From: UBA1801 sp035353395
Lineage (GTDB): Bacteria > Acidobacteriota > Holophagae > Holophagales > Holophagaceae
DNA: 64,000 bases
Direction of reading: 5' to 3'
Assembly: GCA_035353395.1 (NCBI GenBank)
Contig: DAOPZL010000007.1
Location: 1 to 64,000, forward strand
The notes below the pieces were generated by a model. That model was not told where the DNA came from and did not search any database. It was given only the letters and a program-made list of their open reading frames with translations. A program made the translations under genes and the position numbers. The first letter of the stretch is position 1; each line of letters starts with the position of its first letter. This document shows positions 25,414-34,106 of the stretch, one piece after another.

Positions 25414-28400
25414 TCAAGGATTCTGCTGGGACATCCCGGCGAAGCCCTCGCCGGAACTCCTGAATGCCCTCAAGGGCGGACCCTTCAAGTCCGTCTCGGG
25501 TGAGAAGCTCGAGGAACTGATCGCCTCGCTGCGCCGGGACACCGTCGCCAAGCCGGTGATCTACGTCGGGGCAGGGACCTGCGGCCTGGGCGCCGGCGCC
25601 GACAAGACGCTCGAGCAGATCAAGGCGTTCTGCTCGGCGAGGAACCTGGACGTGGAAGTGAACGAAGTCGGCTGCGTGGGCCTCTGCTCCGTCGAGCCGG
25701 TGGTGGACATCCAGATGCCCGGCCGCACCCGCGTCGCCTTCGGGAACGTCACCGCCGACAAGGTGGACGGCCTGCTCGAAGCGTTCTTCGCGGGGACGAT
25801 CCCCAGCGGCATGGCGCTCGGCCAGCACCGCAACGACTGCCTGAAGCCCTACGACAAGATCGCCTTCCTCGACCAGCATCCCTTCCTCGCCATCCAGAAG
25901 CGTCTCGTCCTGGCCAACTCCGGCCTCATCGACTTCACGTCCATCGACGAGTACATCGCCCGTGGCGGCTATTCCGCGCTCTACAAGCTCCTCCACGGCA
26001 AGACCCGCCAGGAGGTGGTGACGGACGTCGTGGCGAGCGGCCTGCGCGGGCGCGGCGGCGGCGGCTTCCCGACCGGGCGCAAGTGGCAGATGGCCCTCGA
26101 CACGCCCAGCGACCAGAAGTACATGATCTGCAACGCCGACGAGGGCGATCCCGGCGCGTTCATGGACCGCGCGGTCTGCGAATCCGACCCGCACCGGCTG
26201 CTGGAAGGCATGATCACAGGCTGCTACGCCATCGGCGCCACCAAGGCCTACATCTACATCCGGGCCGAGTACCCCCTGGCCATCAAGAACCTGAAGATCG
26301 CCATCGCCCAGGCCAAGGAGTATGGCCTCCTGGGCCAGGACATCCTGGGCAGCGGGTTCAAGCTCGAGATCATCATCAAGATGGGCGCGGGCGCCTTCGT
26401 ATGCGGCGAGGAGACGGCCCTGATGCACAGCATCGAGGGCAAGCGCGGCATGCCGCGGCCCCGTCCCCCCTATCCGATCCAGTCCGGCCTCTTCGGCAAG
26501 CCCACGGTCATCAACAACGTGGAGACCTTCGCCAACGTGCCTTCCATCATGCAGAATGGCGCCCAGACCTTCGCAGCCATCGGGACCGAGGGGTCCAAGG
26601 GCACCAAGGTGTTCGCCATGTCCGGCATGGTCTATCGCACGGGGCTGGTCGAGGTCCCGATGGGCACGTCCATCCGCAGCGTCGTCTTCGGCGTGGGCGG
26701 CGGCATCCCGAACGCCAAGAAGTGCAAGGCCGTCCAGATCGGCGGCCCCTCGGGCGGCTGCATCCCCGAGGCGCACCTGGACCTGGCCTGCGACTACGAG
26801 GAGCTGAAGAAGTTCGGCGCCATCATGGGCTCCGGCGGCCTCGTGGTCCTCGACGAGAACACCTGCATGGTGGACCTCGCGAAATACTTCATGGAATTCA
26901 TCCAGTCCGAGAGCTGCGGGAAGTGCATCCCCTGCCGTGAAGGCACGCGCCGCATGCTGGAGATCCTCAAGTCCATCACCCGGAGCCGCAGGAGCGAGGA
27001 AGGCGTCGAGACCCTCATCCGCATGAAGGGCGTGATGCTCCTCCAGGAACTGGGCGAGACGATCAAGCGCACCTCCCTCTGCGGTCTCGGCCAGACGGCC
27101 CCCAATCCCGTGCTCTCGACCTTGAAGTGGTTCCGGGACGAGTACGAGGCCCACATCTACGAACGCCGCTGCCCCTCCGGGTCCTGCCGCGAGCTCGTCG
27201 GCGCGCCCTGCCAGAACGGCTGCCCCGTCGGCACGGAAGTCTGGCGCTACGTGGCCCACATCGGCCGCGGCGAGTACGAGGAGGCCTACCGCGCGATCCG
27301 CGAGGTGAATCCCTTCCCGTCCGCCTGCGCCCGGGTCTGCCACCATCCCTGCGAGAACGTCTGCCGCTGCGGGACGACGGGCGGAGAGCCCATCGCCATC
27401 CGGCACCTCAAGCGCTTCGTGGTGGACCACGTCGATCCGTCCGCCTACAAGTACGCGATCCGGACCCGGCCCAACGCCCCGCGCGTGGCGATCATCGGTG
27501 CCGGTCCCTCCGGACTCACGGCGGCCCACAGCCTCTCCATCCTGGGCTACAAGGTCACGGTGTTCGAGAAGGAGGCCAAGGCCGGCGGCATGCTCGTCGC
27601 CGCGATTCCGGAGTACCGCCTCTCCCGTCCCACGCTCCAGAAGGAGATCGAGTCCCTCCTCAACGGGAACGTGGAGATCAAGTTCAACCAGGCCCTCGGC
27701 AAGGACTTCACCCTCGAGAGCCTCAAGAAGGACGGCTACAGCGCCATCTACTTGGCCATCGGCTCCCACCGCAGCAAGAAGTTCCCCCTCCCCGGGGACA
27801 ACGTGGAAGGCATCCTGCCCGGCATCCAGTTCCTGAAGGCCTACAACCTGCACGGCACGGAACTGGGCAAGGGTCGCGTGGGCATCATCGGGGGCGGCAA
27901 CAGCGCCATCGATGCGGCCCGCGTGGCCATCCGGCAGAAGGACGTGGACTCCGTGACGATCTTCTACCGGCGCACCCGCAACGAGATGCCCGCCTACGCC
28001 GAGGAGATCGAGGCGGCCCTGGAGGAAGGCGTCAAGCTCGAGACGCTGGTGATGCCCATCAGCATCAAGTCCGCCAACGGGAAGCTCACCGGCCTGGAGT
28101 GCCAGCGCAACGAGCTGGGCGAGCGCGACGAGAGCGGGCGCGCCCAGTGGGTTCCCATCCCGGGCAGCGAGTTCGTCACGGCGGTGGACACCCTGGTGGT
28201 GGCCATCAGCGAGGAACCGGAACTGGAAGTCTGCGGTGACCTCAAGGCAAGCCGCCAGGGCTTCCTGGCGGTCAATCCGGAATCCTGCGTCACCAGCGAA
28301 GCGGGAATCTTCGGCGGCGGTGACGTCGTCACCGGCGCCAGCACGGTCGTCGCCGCCATCGCCGCGGGCAGGAACGCCGCGATCATGATGGACCGCTACC

Positions 28401-28642
28401 TGTCCGGCAAGCAGTTGAGGAAGCTCCCGTCCGTCCTGCTGCCCACGGTCTACGTCGCCCCGGTCAGCTCGGAGGACGAGGGCGAGGCCGTCGGCCGCCT
28501 GCACATCGACCATCTCTCCGTGGAAGCGCGCGTGAAGAACTTCAAGGAAGTGGACCTTTGCCCCTCGGAGAATCACGCGCTGTGCGAAGCGCGGCGCTGC
28601 CTGCGCTGCGACATCGAATTCACCCAACCGGCTATGAATTGA
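25400..28642 (+). CDS. hydB: HydB2: NuoF-like hydrogenase flavoprotein fused to a GltD/NfnL-like FAD-NAD(P)H module
   Basis: 1080 residues, one uninterrupted frame. Residues about 50-140 are a thioredoxin-like [2Fe-2S] domain (GTCGLGAG, GCVGLC); 150-590 are NuoF with GRGGGGFPTGRKW (about 217), NADEGDPGAFMDR (about 242) and ESCGKCIPCREG (about 504). From about 591 a GltD/NfnL module starts: Cys-rich N-terminal domain (APCQNGCPVG, CARVCHHPCENVCRCG), FAD-binding GAGPSGLTAAHSL (about 700), nucleotide-binding GGGNSAIDAAR (about 831) with the downstream FYRRTRNEMPA typical of NADPH-binding GltD, and a final RRCLRCD. The C-terminal ferredoxins of HydB1 are absent, replaced by this module. Inferred: a single subunit that contacts NADH and NADPH. 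No separate NfnS partner is nearby. Confidence 0.92.
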   Translation: MSTLDQGFCWDIPAKPSPELLNALKGGPFKSVSGEKLEELIASLRRDTVAKPVIYVGAGTCGLGAGADKTLEQIKAFCSARNLDVEVNEVGCVGLCSVEPVVDIQMPGRTRVAFGNVTADKVDGLLEAFFAGTIPSGMALGQHRNDCLKPYDKIAFLDQHPFLAIQKRLVLANSGLIDFTSIDEYIARGGYSALYKLLHGKTRQEVVTDVVASGLRGRGGGGFPTGRKWQMALDTPSDQKYMICNADEGDPGAFMDRAVCESDPHRLLEGMITGCYAIGATKAYIYIRAEYPLAIKNLKIAIAQAKEYGLLGQDILGSGFKLEIIIKMGAGAFVCGEETALMHSIEGKRGMPRPRPPYPIQSGLFGKPTVINNVETFANVPSIMQNGAQTFAAIGTEGSKGTKVFAMSGMVYRTGLVEVPMGTSIRSVVFGVGGGIPNAKKCKAVQIGGPSGGCIPEAHLDLACDYEELKKFGAIMGSGGLVVLDENTCMVDLAKYFMEFIQSESCGKCIPCREGTRRMLEILKSITRSRRSEEGVETLIRMKGVMLLQELGETIKRTSLCGLGQTAPNPVLSTLKWFRDEYEAHIYERRCPSGSCRELVGAPCQNGCPVGTEVWRYVAHIGRGEYEEAYRAIREVNPFPSACARVCHHPCENVCRCGTTGGEPIAIRHLKRFVVDHVDPSAYKYAIRTRPNAPRVAIIGAGPSGLTAAHSLSILGYKVTVFEKEAKAGGMLVAAIPEYRLSRPTLQKEIESLLNGNVEIKFNQALGKDFTLESLKKDGYSAIYLAIGSHRSKKFPLPGDNVEGILPGIQFLKAYNLHGTELGKGRVGIIGGGNSAIDAARVAIRQKDVDSVTIFYRRTRNEMPAYAEEIEAALEEGVKLETLVMPISIKSANGKLTGLECQRNELGERDESGRAQWVPIPGSEFVTAVDTLVVAISEEPELEVCGDLKASRQGFLAVNPESCVTSEAGIFGGGDVVTGASTVVAAIAAGRNAAIMMDRYLSGKQLRKLPSVLLPTVYVAPVSSEDEGEAVGRLHIDHLSVEARVKNFKEVDLCPSENHALCEARRCLRCDIEFTQPAMN

Positions 28643-28651
28643 GGTAGCGCC

Positions 28652-30373
28652 ATGTTTGCCATTGAAGCGAACGGCCAGAAAATCGAGGCCAAGAAGGGCG
28701 AAACGATCCTGCAGACCCTCACGAGAGCCGGGATCCACGTGCCCACGATCTGCCACATGGAAGGGCTCCTGCCCTCCGGGACCTGCCGCATGTGCGTCGT
28801 CGAAGTCGAGGGCTTCGGCGGCCTGGTCCCCTCCTGCTCGCACCCCGTCGCCGAGGGCATGAAGATCCGGACCAACACTCCGGCCGTCATGCAGGCCCGG
28901 AAGACGATCATCGAGCTGCTCCTCAGCAACCATCCGGACGACTGCCTCTACTGCGCCCGGAACGGCAACTGCGACCTTGCCAAGCTGGCCGCGGAGAACG
29001 GCGTCCGCGACCGCGCCTTCCAGGGCGACCGCTCGCGCCGGCCCAAGGACATCTCCAGTCCCTCCATCATCCGGGATCCGGAGAAGTGCATCCTTTGCGG
29101 CAAGTGCGTCCGAGTCTGCGAGGAGGTCCAGGGCGTTTCCGCCATCGACTTCGTCAACCGCGGTTCCCGGGCCTACGTCGGGACGGCCTTCAACCTGGGC
29201 CTGAACGTCTCCAGCTGCATCAACTGCGGCCAGTGCATCCTGGTCTGCCCCACCGCCGCCCTGTCCGAGCACAAGTACGTGGACGAGGTGATGCAGGCCC
29301 TGGCCGACCCCGAGAAGGTCGTGGTCGTCCAGCACGCCCCGGCGGTCTCCGTCTCGATCGCCGAGGAGTTCGGCTACAAGCCCGGCGTGGACTTCGACGG
29401 CAAGATGGTCGCCGCGCTCCGCCGCGTGGGTTTCGACCGGGTCTTCGACACCTCCTTCACCGCCGACCTCACGATCATGGAAGAGGGGTCGGAGCTGGTG
29501 CACCGCGTGCAGAACGGCGGCGTGCTCCCCATGTTCACCAGCTGCTCCCCCGGCTGGATCAAGTTCATCGAGGAGTTCTATCCCGAATTCCTGCCCAACG
29601 TCTCCTCCTGCAAGAGCCCGCAGCAGATGATGGGCGCCATCATCAAGACCTTCTTCGCCGAGCGGGAGAACATCGATCCCAAGAAGATCGTCAGCGTCTC
29701 CATCATGCCCTGCACTGCGAAGAAGTTCGAATGCGAGCGCCCGGAGATGGGCCGAGACTACGTGGCCGACGTCGACTACGTGCTGACCACCCGCGAACTG
29801 GCCGAACTCTTCCGGATTTCCGGCGTGGACCCGGAAGCCATCGAGCCCGAACCCGCGGATACGCCCTTCGGGGAGCGGAGCAGCGCGGGCAAGCTCTTCG
29901 GGGCCTCGGGCGGCGTGATGGAGGCGGCTGTCCGCAGCGCCTACTTCCTGCTCACCGGGGAGGAGCTGAAGGAATACAAGATCCAGGACCTCCGCGGCCT
30001 GAAGGGCTCGAAGGAGCTGCGCGTCAAGGTCGGCGACCTCGAGGTGGGCGCGGCCGTGGTCTCCAGCCTCGGCCAGGCCCGCAAGATCCTGGAGGAGATC
30101 AAGGCCGGACGTTCGGATCTCCACTTCATCGAGTTCATGACCTGCCCCGGCGGCTGCATCAACGGCGGCGGCCAGCCCCTCGGCGCGGATCTCGAGGCGG
30201 TCAAGGCGCGCATGAACGCGCTCTACCAGATCGACCGGGACGACCGCCTGCGGGTCAGTCACAAGAACGAGTGGGTGCAGAGGCTCTACGCCGAGTTCCT
30301 CGGAAAGCCGCTGGGCCACAAGAGTCACGAGCTGCTGCACACCCACTACCAGAAGCGCGAAGTCTTGTTGTGA
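28652..30373 (+). CDS. hydA: [FeFe] hydrogenase catalytic subunit HydA (module 2), group A, M3 type
   Basis: 573 residues starting 9 nt after hydB2. Same domain order as HydA1: [2Fe-2S] (CHMEGL...CRMC...SC), His-Cys [4Fe-4S] (HPDDCLYCARNGNC), two [4Fe-4S] (CILCGKCVRVC, CINCGQCILVC), H-domain. L1 TSCSPGW near residue 297, L2 MPCTAKKFE near 351, L3 MTCPGGCINGGGQP near 497. All H-cluster cysteines present; L1 again has Ser at the proton-relay position. About half identical to HydA1 by eye, so a diverged paralogue rather than a recent copy. Followed after 19 nt by a receiver protein. Confidence 0.95.
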   Translation: MFAIEANGQKIEAKKGETILQTLTRAGIHVPTICHMEGLLPSGTCRMCVVEVEGFGGLVPSCSHPVAEGMKIRTNTPAVMQARKTIIELLLSNHPDDCLYCARNGNCDLAKLAAENGVRDRAFQGDRSRRPKDISSPSIIRDPEKCILCGKCVRVCEEVQGVSAIDFVNRGSRAYVGTAFNLGLNVSSCINCGQCILVCPTAALSEHKYVDEVMQALADPEKVVVVQHAPAVSVSIAEEFGYKPGVDFDGKMVAALRRVGFDRVFDTSFTADLTIMEEGSELVHRVQNGGVLPMFTSCSPGWIKFIEEFYPEFLPNVSSCKSPQQMMGAIIKTFFAERENIDPKKIVSVSIMPCTAKKFECERPEMGRDYVADVDYVLTTRELAELFRISGVDPEAIEPEPADTPFGERSSAGKLFGASGGVMEAAVRSAYFLLTGEELKEYKIQDLRGLKGSKELRVKVGDLEVGAAVVSSLGQARKILEEIKAGRSDLHFIEFMTCPGGCINGGGQPLGADLEAVKARMNALYQIDRDDRLRVSHKNEWVQRLYAEFLGKPLGHKSHELLHTHYQKREVLL

Positions 30374-30392
30374 CAACCATTGAGGCGATGCC

Positions 30393-30782
30393 ATGACCAT
30401 GCCAAAGAAGATTCTTGTTGTTGATGACGACATCGACCTGCTGGAACATGTCGAGATGATCCTGAAGGCGGACGGCTACGAGGTGGTCAAGGCCCAGGGA
30501 CAGAAGGAGGGCGAGGACGCCATCCTCTCCACGATCCCGGACCTGGCCATCCTCGATCTCATGATGGAGAACCTGGACTCCGGGTTCGTGCTCTGCCATC
30601 AGATCAAGCGTCTCTATCCCGAGACGCCCGTGATCATCCTGACCGCCGTCAAGTCCGCGACGGGGGTGGACCTCGCACCCAAGTCGAGCGGGGCCGCCAG
30701 CTGGATCAAGGCCGACCTGATGCTCGACAAGCCCGTCCGGCCCGAGCAGCTCAGGAACGAAGTCAAGCGCCTCCTGGCGTAA
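30393..30782 (+). CDS. Stand-alone response-regulator receiver protein
   Basis: 129 residues: one receiver domain (LVVDDDIDLLEHVEMIL, phospho-acceptor Asp in LAILDLMMENLDSG, Thr in IILTAVKS, conserved Lys in LDKPVRP). The loop after the Thr is longer than normal (SATGVDLAPKSSGAASWIKA). No output domain, so it probably acts as a shuttle or protein-protein switch. It starts 19 nt after hydA2 and a hairpin follows before the sensor kinase gene; co-transcription with the hydrogenase suggests it belongs to the same circuit. Confidence 0.88.
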   Translation: MTMPKKILVVDDDIDLLEHVEMILKADGYEVVKAQGQKEGEDAILSTIPDLAILDLMMENLDSGFVLCHQIKRLYPETPVIILTAVKSATGVDLAPKSSGAASWIKADLMLDKPVRPEQLRNEVKRLLA

Positions 30783-30795
30783 GATGATGGGCGCA

Positions 30796-30822
30796 GGGGA
30801 AGCCGCTCCACGCGGCTTCCCC
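30796..30822 (+). terminator. 11-bp hairpin between the receiver gene and the hydrogenase-like sensor kinase gene
   Basis: Arms GGGGAAGCCGC and GCGGCTTCCCC around TCCAC, with no U-run, 13 nt after the receiver stop and 19 nt before the kinase ATG. It may partly end the hydrogenase transcript or set relative mRNA levels. Confidence 0.55.
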
Positions 30823-30841
30823 CCGCTGCGAGAGGGCCTCC

Positions 30842-32896
30842 ATGAGCGAACGCGGGAGTAGCCGGCCAGAGATGGCACCTGGGTCCCTTTGCTTCGTCAA
30901 GGAGGTCATGAACCGCTGCAGGATCTGCTACACCTGCGTGCGGGAATGCCCGGCCAAGGCGATCAGCATCTCCAAGAGCCAGGCGATGGTGATACCCGAG
31001 CGCTGCATCGGGTGCGGGAACTGCCTGAAGGTCTGCAGCCAACAGGCCAAGCGGATGATCTCCTCGATCGAGGACGCGGAGGCCCTGCTCTCGAGCGGGG
31101 CCTCCGTCGCCGCGTGCCTCGCGCCCAGTTTCCCGGTGGAGTTCCAGGCGGAGTGCGATTTCCGGGTGCTGGTGGGGATGGTCCGCGCCCTGGGGTTCGA
31201 CTACGTGACCGAGGTGGCGTTCGGCGCCGACCTGGTGGCGGACCGCTACCGCGAGAACATGATCCGCAACAAGGGCCGCCAGTACATCGCCACGACCTGT
31301 CCGGCCATCGTGGGCTACGTGGAGCGCTACCATCCGGACCTGGTGCCCTTCCTTTCCCCCATCGTCTCCCCCATGGTGGCCATGGCCCGAGTCCTGAGGT
31401 CCCTGCACGGTCCGGACCTGAAGGTGGTGTTCATCGGGCCCTGCATCGCGAAGAAGGCCGAGACCGCGGACCCCGACGTGATCGGCGGCCCGGACGTGGC
31501 GCTGACCTTCACGGAGCTGCGCGAGATGTTCGGGAAGGCGGGGATCTCCCCCGCCGGCGTCGAGCCGTGCGATTTCGACCCTCCCCAGCCCCGGAACGGC
31601 TCGTTGTTCCCGATCAGCCACGGCCTGCTGCAGGCCGCCGGGATCCAGGAGGACCTGGTGATCAACGACGTGGTGGCCACGGACGGCCTCCACAACTTCA
31701 TGAACGCCCTGAACGAGTTTGCCGGGGGCGGCATGGAGGCGAACCTGGTGGAGCTCCTCTCCTGCAACGGCTGCATCACCGGTCCCGGCCTGAGCAGCAG
31801 GGAGAACCTGTTCCAGCGGCGCGCGCGGGTCAGCAGCTACACCCGCTACCGGGAACGCACCCAGGACCAGGAGCACTGGCAGAAGTCCATCGACCATTTC
31901 GCCAACCTGGACCTGACCCGGACCTACCGGTCCCTGGACCAGCGGGTCACGGACATCGACGAGGGGATCATCGCCGGGATCATGAAGCGGATGGGCAAGC
32001 AGTCCCCCGAGGACGAGCTCAACTGCGGCGCCTGCGGCTATCCTTCCTGCCGCGAGCACGCGGTCGCCGTGCACAAGGGGCTGGCGGAGAGCGAGATGTG
32101 CCTGCCCTACGTCATCAGCGACCACCTCAAGACCATCCTCGAGCTGTCCCACCTGAACGACCGCCTGGCCACCACCCAGGAGAACCTCATGCACTCCGAG
32201 CGCCTGGCCAGCATGGGGCAATTGGCGGCCGGGGTGGCCCACGAGATCAACAATCCTCTGGGCGTGGTGATCATGTACACCAACCTGCTGCTGGAGGAGT
32301 GCGACAAGGAGGCGGCCATCCGGGACGACCTGAAGATGATCGCGGAGCAGGCCAACCGCTGCAAACGGATCGTCGCAGGCCTGCTGGACTTCGCGCGGCA
32401 GAACAAGGTGGCCCACCAGTCCGTCGACATCCGGGAGCTGGTGGCCTCGACCCTGGCGAACCTGCCCCGGCCGGGGAACGTGGAGCTGGAGATCCTGCAC
32501 GAGGAGGAGGACCCCGTGGCCGAGGTGGACCAGGACCAGGTGGTCCAGGTCCTGCTGAATCTCGCGGTGAACGCCTACGACGCCATGCCCGACGGCGGCA
32601 AGCTCAGCGTCCGGACCCGGGGGGACGATTCCTGGGTCGTCTTCGAATTCCAGGACACGGGCGTGGGCATTCCGCGGGAGAACCTCAAGAAGATCTTCGA
32701 GCCCTTCTTCACCACCAAGACGATGGGGAAGGGGACGGGCCTGGGGCTGCCCGTCGTCTACGGAATCGTGAAGTTGCACCGGGGGGACATCTCGGTCGAA
32801 TCCAACGTCGATCCCAAGGCCGGGCCGACGGGAAGCACCTTCCGGGTCAAGCTGCCCCGGCTGTCCAGGAACCATTCGGGAAGGGAGGCCCAGTGA
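30842..32896 (+). CDS. Histidine kinase with an [FeFe]-hydrogenase-like sensor domain (HydS-like)
   Basis: 684 residues. Residues 26-36 (CRICYTCVREC) and about 56 onward (CIGCGNCLKVC) are two [4Fe-4S] motifs; 90-340 form an H-domain with degenerate motifs: L1 TTCPAIVGY (Cys near 151), L2 GPCIAKKAE (near 201), L3 ELLSCNGCITGPG (near 308/311). L3 is one residue shorter than CPGGC of catalytic HydA. A further [4Fe-4S] domain follows (CGACGYPSCREHAV, near 395-403), then HisKA with GVAHEINNPLG (phospho-His near 466) and HATPase (GKGTGLGLPVV). No PAS and no membrane segment. Likely senses H2 or redox state and feeds phosphate to the adjacent receivers. Overlaps the next gene by GTGA. Confidence 0.88.
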   Translation: MSERGSSRPEMAPGSLCFVKEVMNRCRICYTCVRECPAKAISISKSQAMVIPERCIGCGNCLKVCSQQAKRMISSIEDAEALLSSGASVAACLAPSFPVEFQAECDFRVLVGMVRALGFDYVTEVAFGADLVADRYRENMIRNKGRQYIATTCPAIVGYVERYHPDLVPFLSPIVSPMVAMARVLRSLHGPDLKVVFIGPCIAKKAETADPDVIGGPDVALTFTELREMFGKAGISPAGVEPCDFDPPQPRNGSLFPISHGLLQAAGIQEDLVINDVVATDGLHNFMNALNEFAGGGMEANLVELLSCNGCITGPGLSSRENLFQRRARVSSYTRYRERTQDQEHWQKSIDHFANLDLTRTYRSLDQRVTDIDEGIIAGIMKRMGKQSPEDELNCGACGYPSCREHAVAVHKGLAESEMCLPYVISDHLKTILELSHLNDRLATTQENLMHSERLASMGQLAAGVAHEINNPLGVVIMYTNLLLEECDKEAAIRDDLKMIAEQANRCKRIVAGLLDFARQNKVAHQSVDIRELVASTLANLPRPGNVELEILHEEEDPVAEVDQDQVVQVLLNLAVNAYDAMPDGGKLSVRTRGDDSWVVFEFQDTGVGIPRENLKKIFEPFFTTKTMGKGTGLGLPVVYGIVKLHRGDISVESNVDPKAGPTGSTFRVKLPRLSRNHSGREAQ

Positions 32897-34062
32897 CCGA
32901 GACCCTGCATCTTCTGGTGGTGGACGACGAGATGGGCATGCGGCTTTCCGTGGAGCGCGCCCTCCGGAACTACTCCGCGCACCTGGCCGACCTGCAGAGC
33001 GACGTGAACTTCCGCGTCAGCCAGGCCGAATCCGGTGAAGCCGCGCTCCAGGTCGTCGATTCGGACCGTCCCGACATCATGCTGCTGGACTACAAGCTCC
33101 CGGGGATCTCCGGACTGGATGTCCTCACGGAACTCCAGGAGAGGAAGCAGGACATCCTTGTGGTGATGGTCACGGCCTACGCCTCCCTGGAGACCGCGGT
33201 CCAGGCCACCAAGAGCGGGGCCTTCGACTTCCTGGCCAAGCCGTTCACGCCGGAGGAGCTGCGCGCCACCGTCCACAAGAGCACCAAGCACTGCATGGTC
33301 CAGCGGCAGGCCGCGAAGCTGGCCGGGGAGCGGCGCCAGATCCGCTTCGAGTTCCTGTCGGTCCTCGCCCACGAGCTGAAGTCCCCCCTGGCCGCCGTGC
33401 AGGGCAACATGTTCATCCTGCGGGACCACATGGCCGGGGATTCCATCAAGGACTACGACCATCTGGTGGAACGCTCCATCATCCGCCTGGAAGGCATGAA
33501 GAAGCTGATCTTCGACCTGCTCGACCTGACGCGGATCGAGTCGGGGCAGAAGAAGCGGACCCTGTCGGACGTGGACATCTGCGCCGTGGCGCGGCAGGCC
33601 ATCGAGACCCACGGGGGGCTCGCGGCGGAGAAGAGGGTGGCCGTCTCCTTCGAGGGGCCCGAATCCCTCGCGATGAAGGCGGACGCTGGGGAGCTCGAGA
33701 TCATGTTCAACAACCTGATCTCGAACGCGGTCAAGTACAACAAGGACGGGGGCACGGTGGTCGTGGCCGTCCGGGAGGACGGTCCCGCGGTGTCCATCGC
33801 CGTCCGGGACACGGGCATCGGGATGACCCGGGAGGAAGTGGCCCGGCTGTTCAGCGAGTTCACCCGCATCAAGAACCAGAAGACGATGAACATCCTGGGG
33901 AGCGGCCTCGGCCTTTCCATCCTCAAGCGGCTCGCCTACCTCTACGGCGGGGAGGTCACGGTGGAAAGCGAGGCCGACAAGGGGAGCACGTTCACGGTAA
34001 CCTTGAGGAAAGATCAAGCTGGCCCAAGCCTGAACCCAGGACCGAGTCCGATGGTCCTCTAG
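32893..34062 (+). CDS. Receiver-histidine kinase hybrid, partner of the hydrogenase-like sensor kinase
   Basis: 389 residues from GTG 32893, which has AAGGGAGG upstream and overlaps the sensor kinase stop by 4 nt. Receiver first (LVVDDEMGMRLSVERAL, Asp in MLLDYKLPGISGLD, Thr in VMVTAYASLET, Lys in FLAKPFTPEEL), then HisKA (FLSVLAHELKSPLA, His near 160) and HATPase (NNLISNAVKYN, DTGIGM, GSGLGLSILKRL). The arrangement suggests phosphate moves from the upstream kinase to this receiver, which then gates its own kinase domain. Final tail (GPSLNPGPSPMVL) unconserved. Confidence 0.85.
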   Translation: MTETLHLLVVDDEMGMRLSVERALRNYSAHLADLQSDVNFRVSQAESGEAALQVVDSDRPDIMLLDYKLPGISGLDVLTELQERKQDILVVMVTAYASLETAVQATKSGAFDFLAKPFTPEELRATVHKSTKHCMVQRQAAKLAGERRQIRFEFLSVLAHELKSPLAAVQGNMFILRDHMAGDSIKDYDHLVERSIIRLEGMKKLIFDLLDLTRIESGQKKRTLSDVDICAVARQAIETHGGLAAEKRVAVSFEGPESLAMKADAGELEIMFNNLISNAVKYNKDGGTVVVAVREDGPAVSIAVRDTGIGMTREEVARLFSEFTRIKNQKTMNILGSGLGLSILKRLAYLYGGEVTVESEADKGSTFTVTLRKDQAGPSLNPGPSPMVL

Positions 34063-34106
34063 GATTCCGTCCCGGATTCATCCGTGGACCGCCATGGTTC
34101 GATGCC

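Noticed and set aside
27172..27480. Possibility that HydB2 is two genes with a missed stop or sequencing error
   Set aside because: The frame is continuous with normal codon use across the junction, no internal ribosome site was seen, and the GltD part starts at a natural domain border.
25403..30433. A 1676-residue open frame on the minus strand under the module 2 genes
   Set aside because: It is rich in Gly/Asp/Val/Leu, follows the antisense codon pattern of GC-rich genes and lies wholly opposite recognisable Hyd proteins; no known domain.
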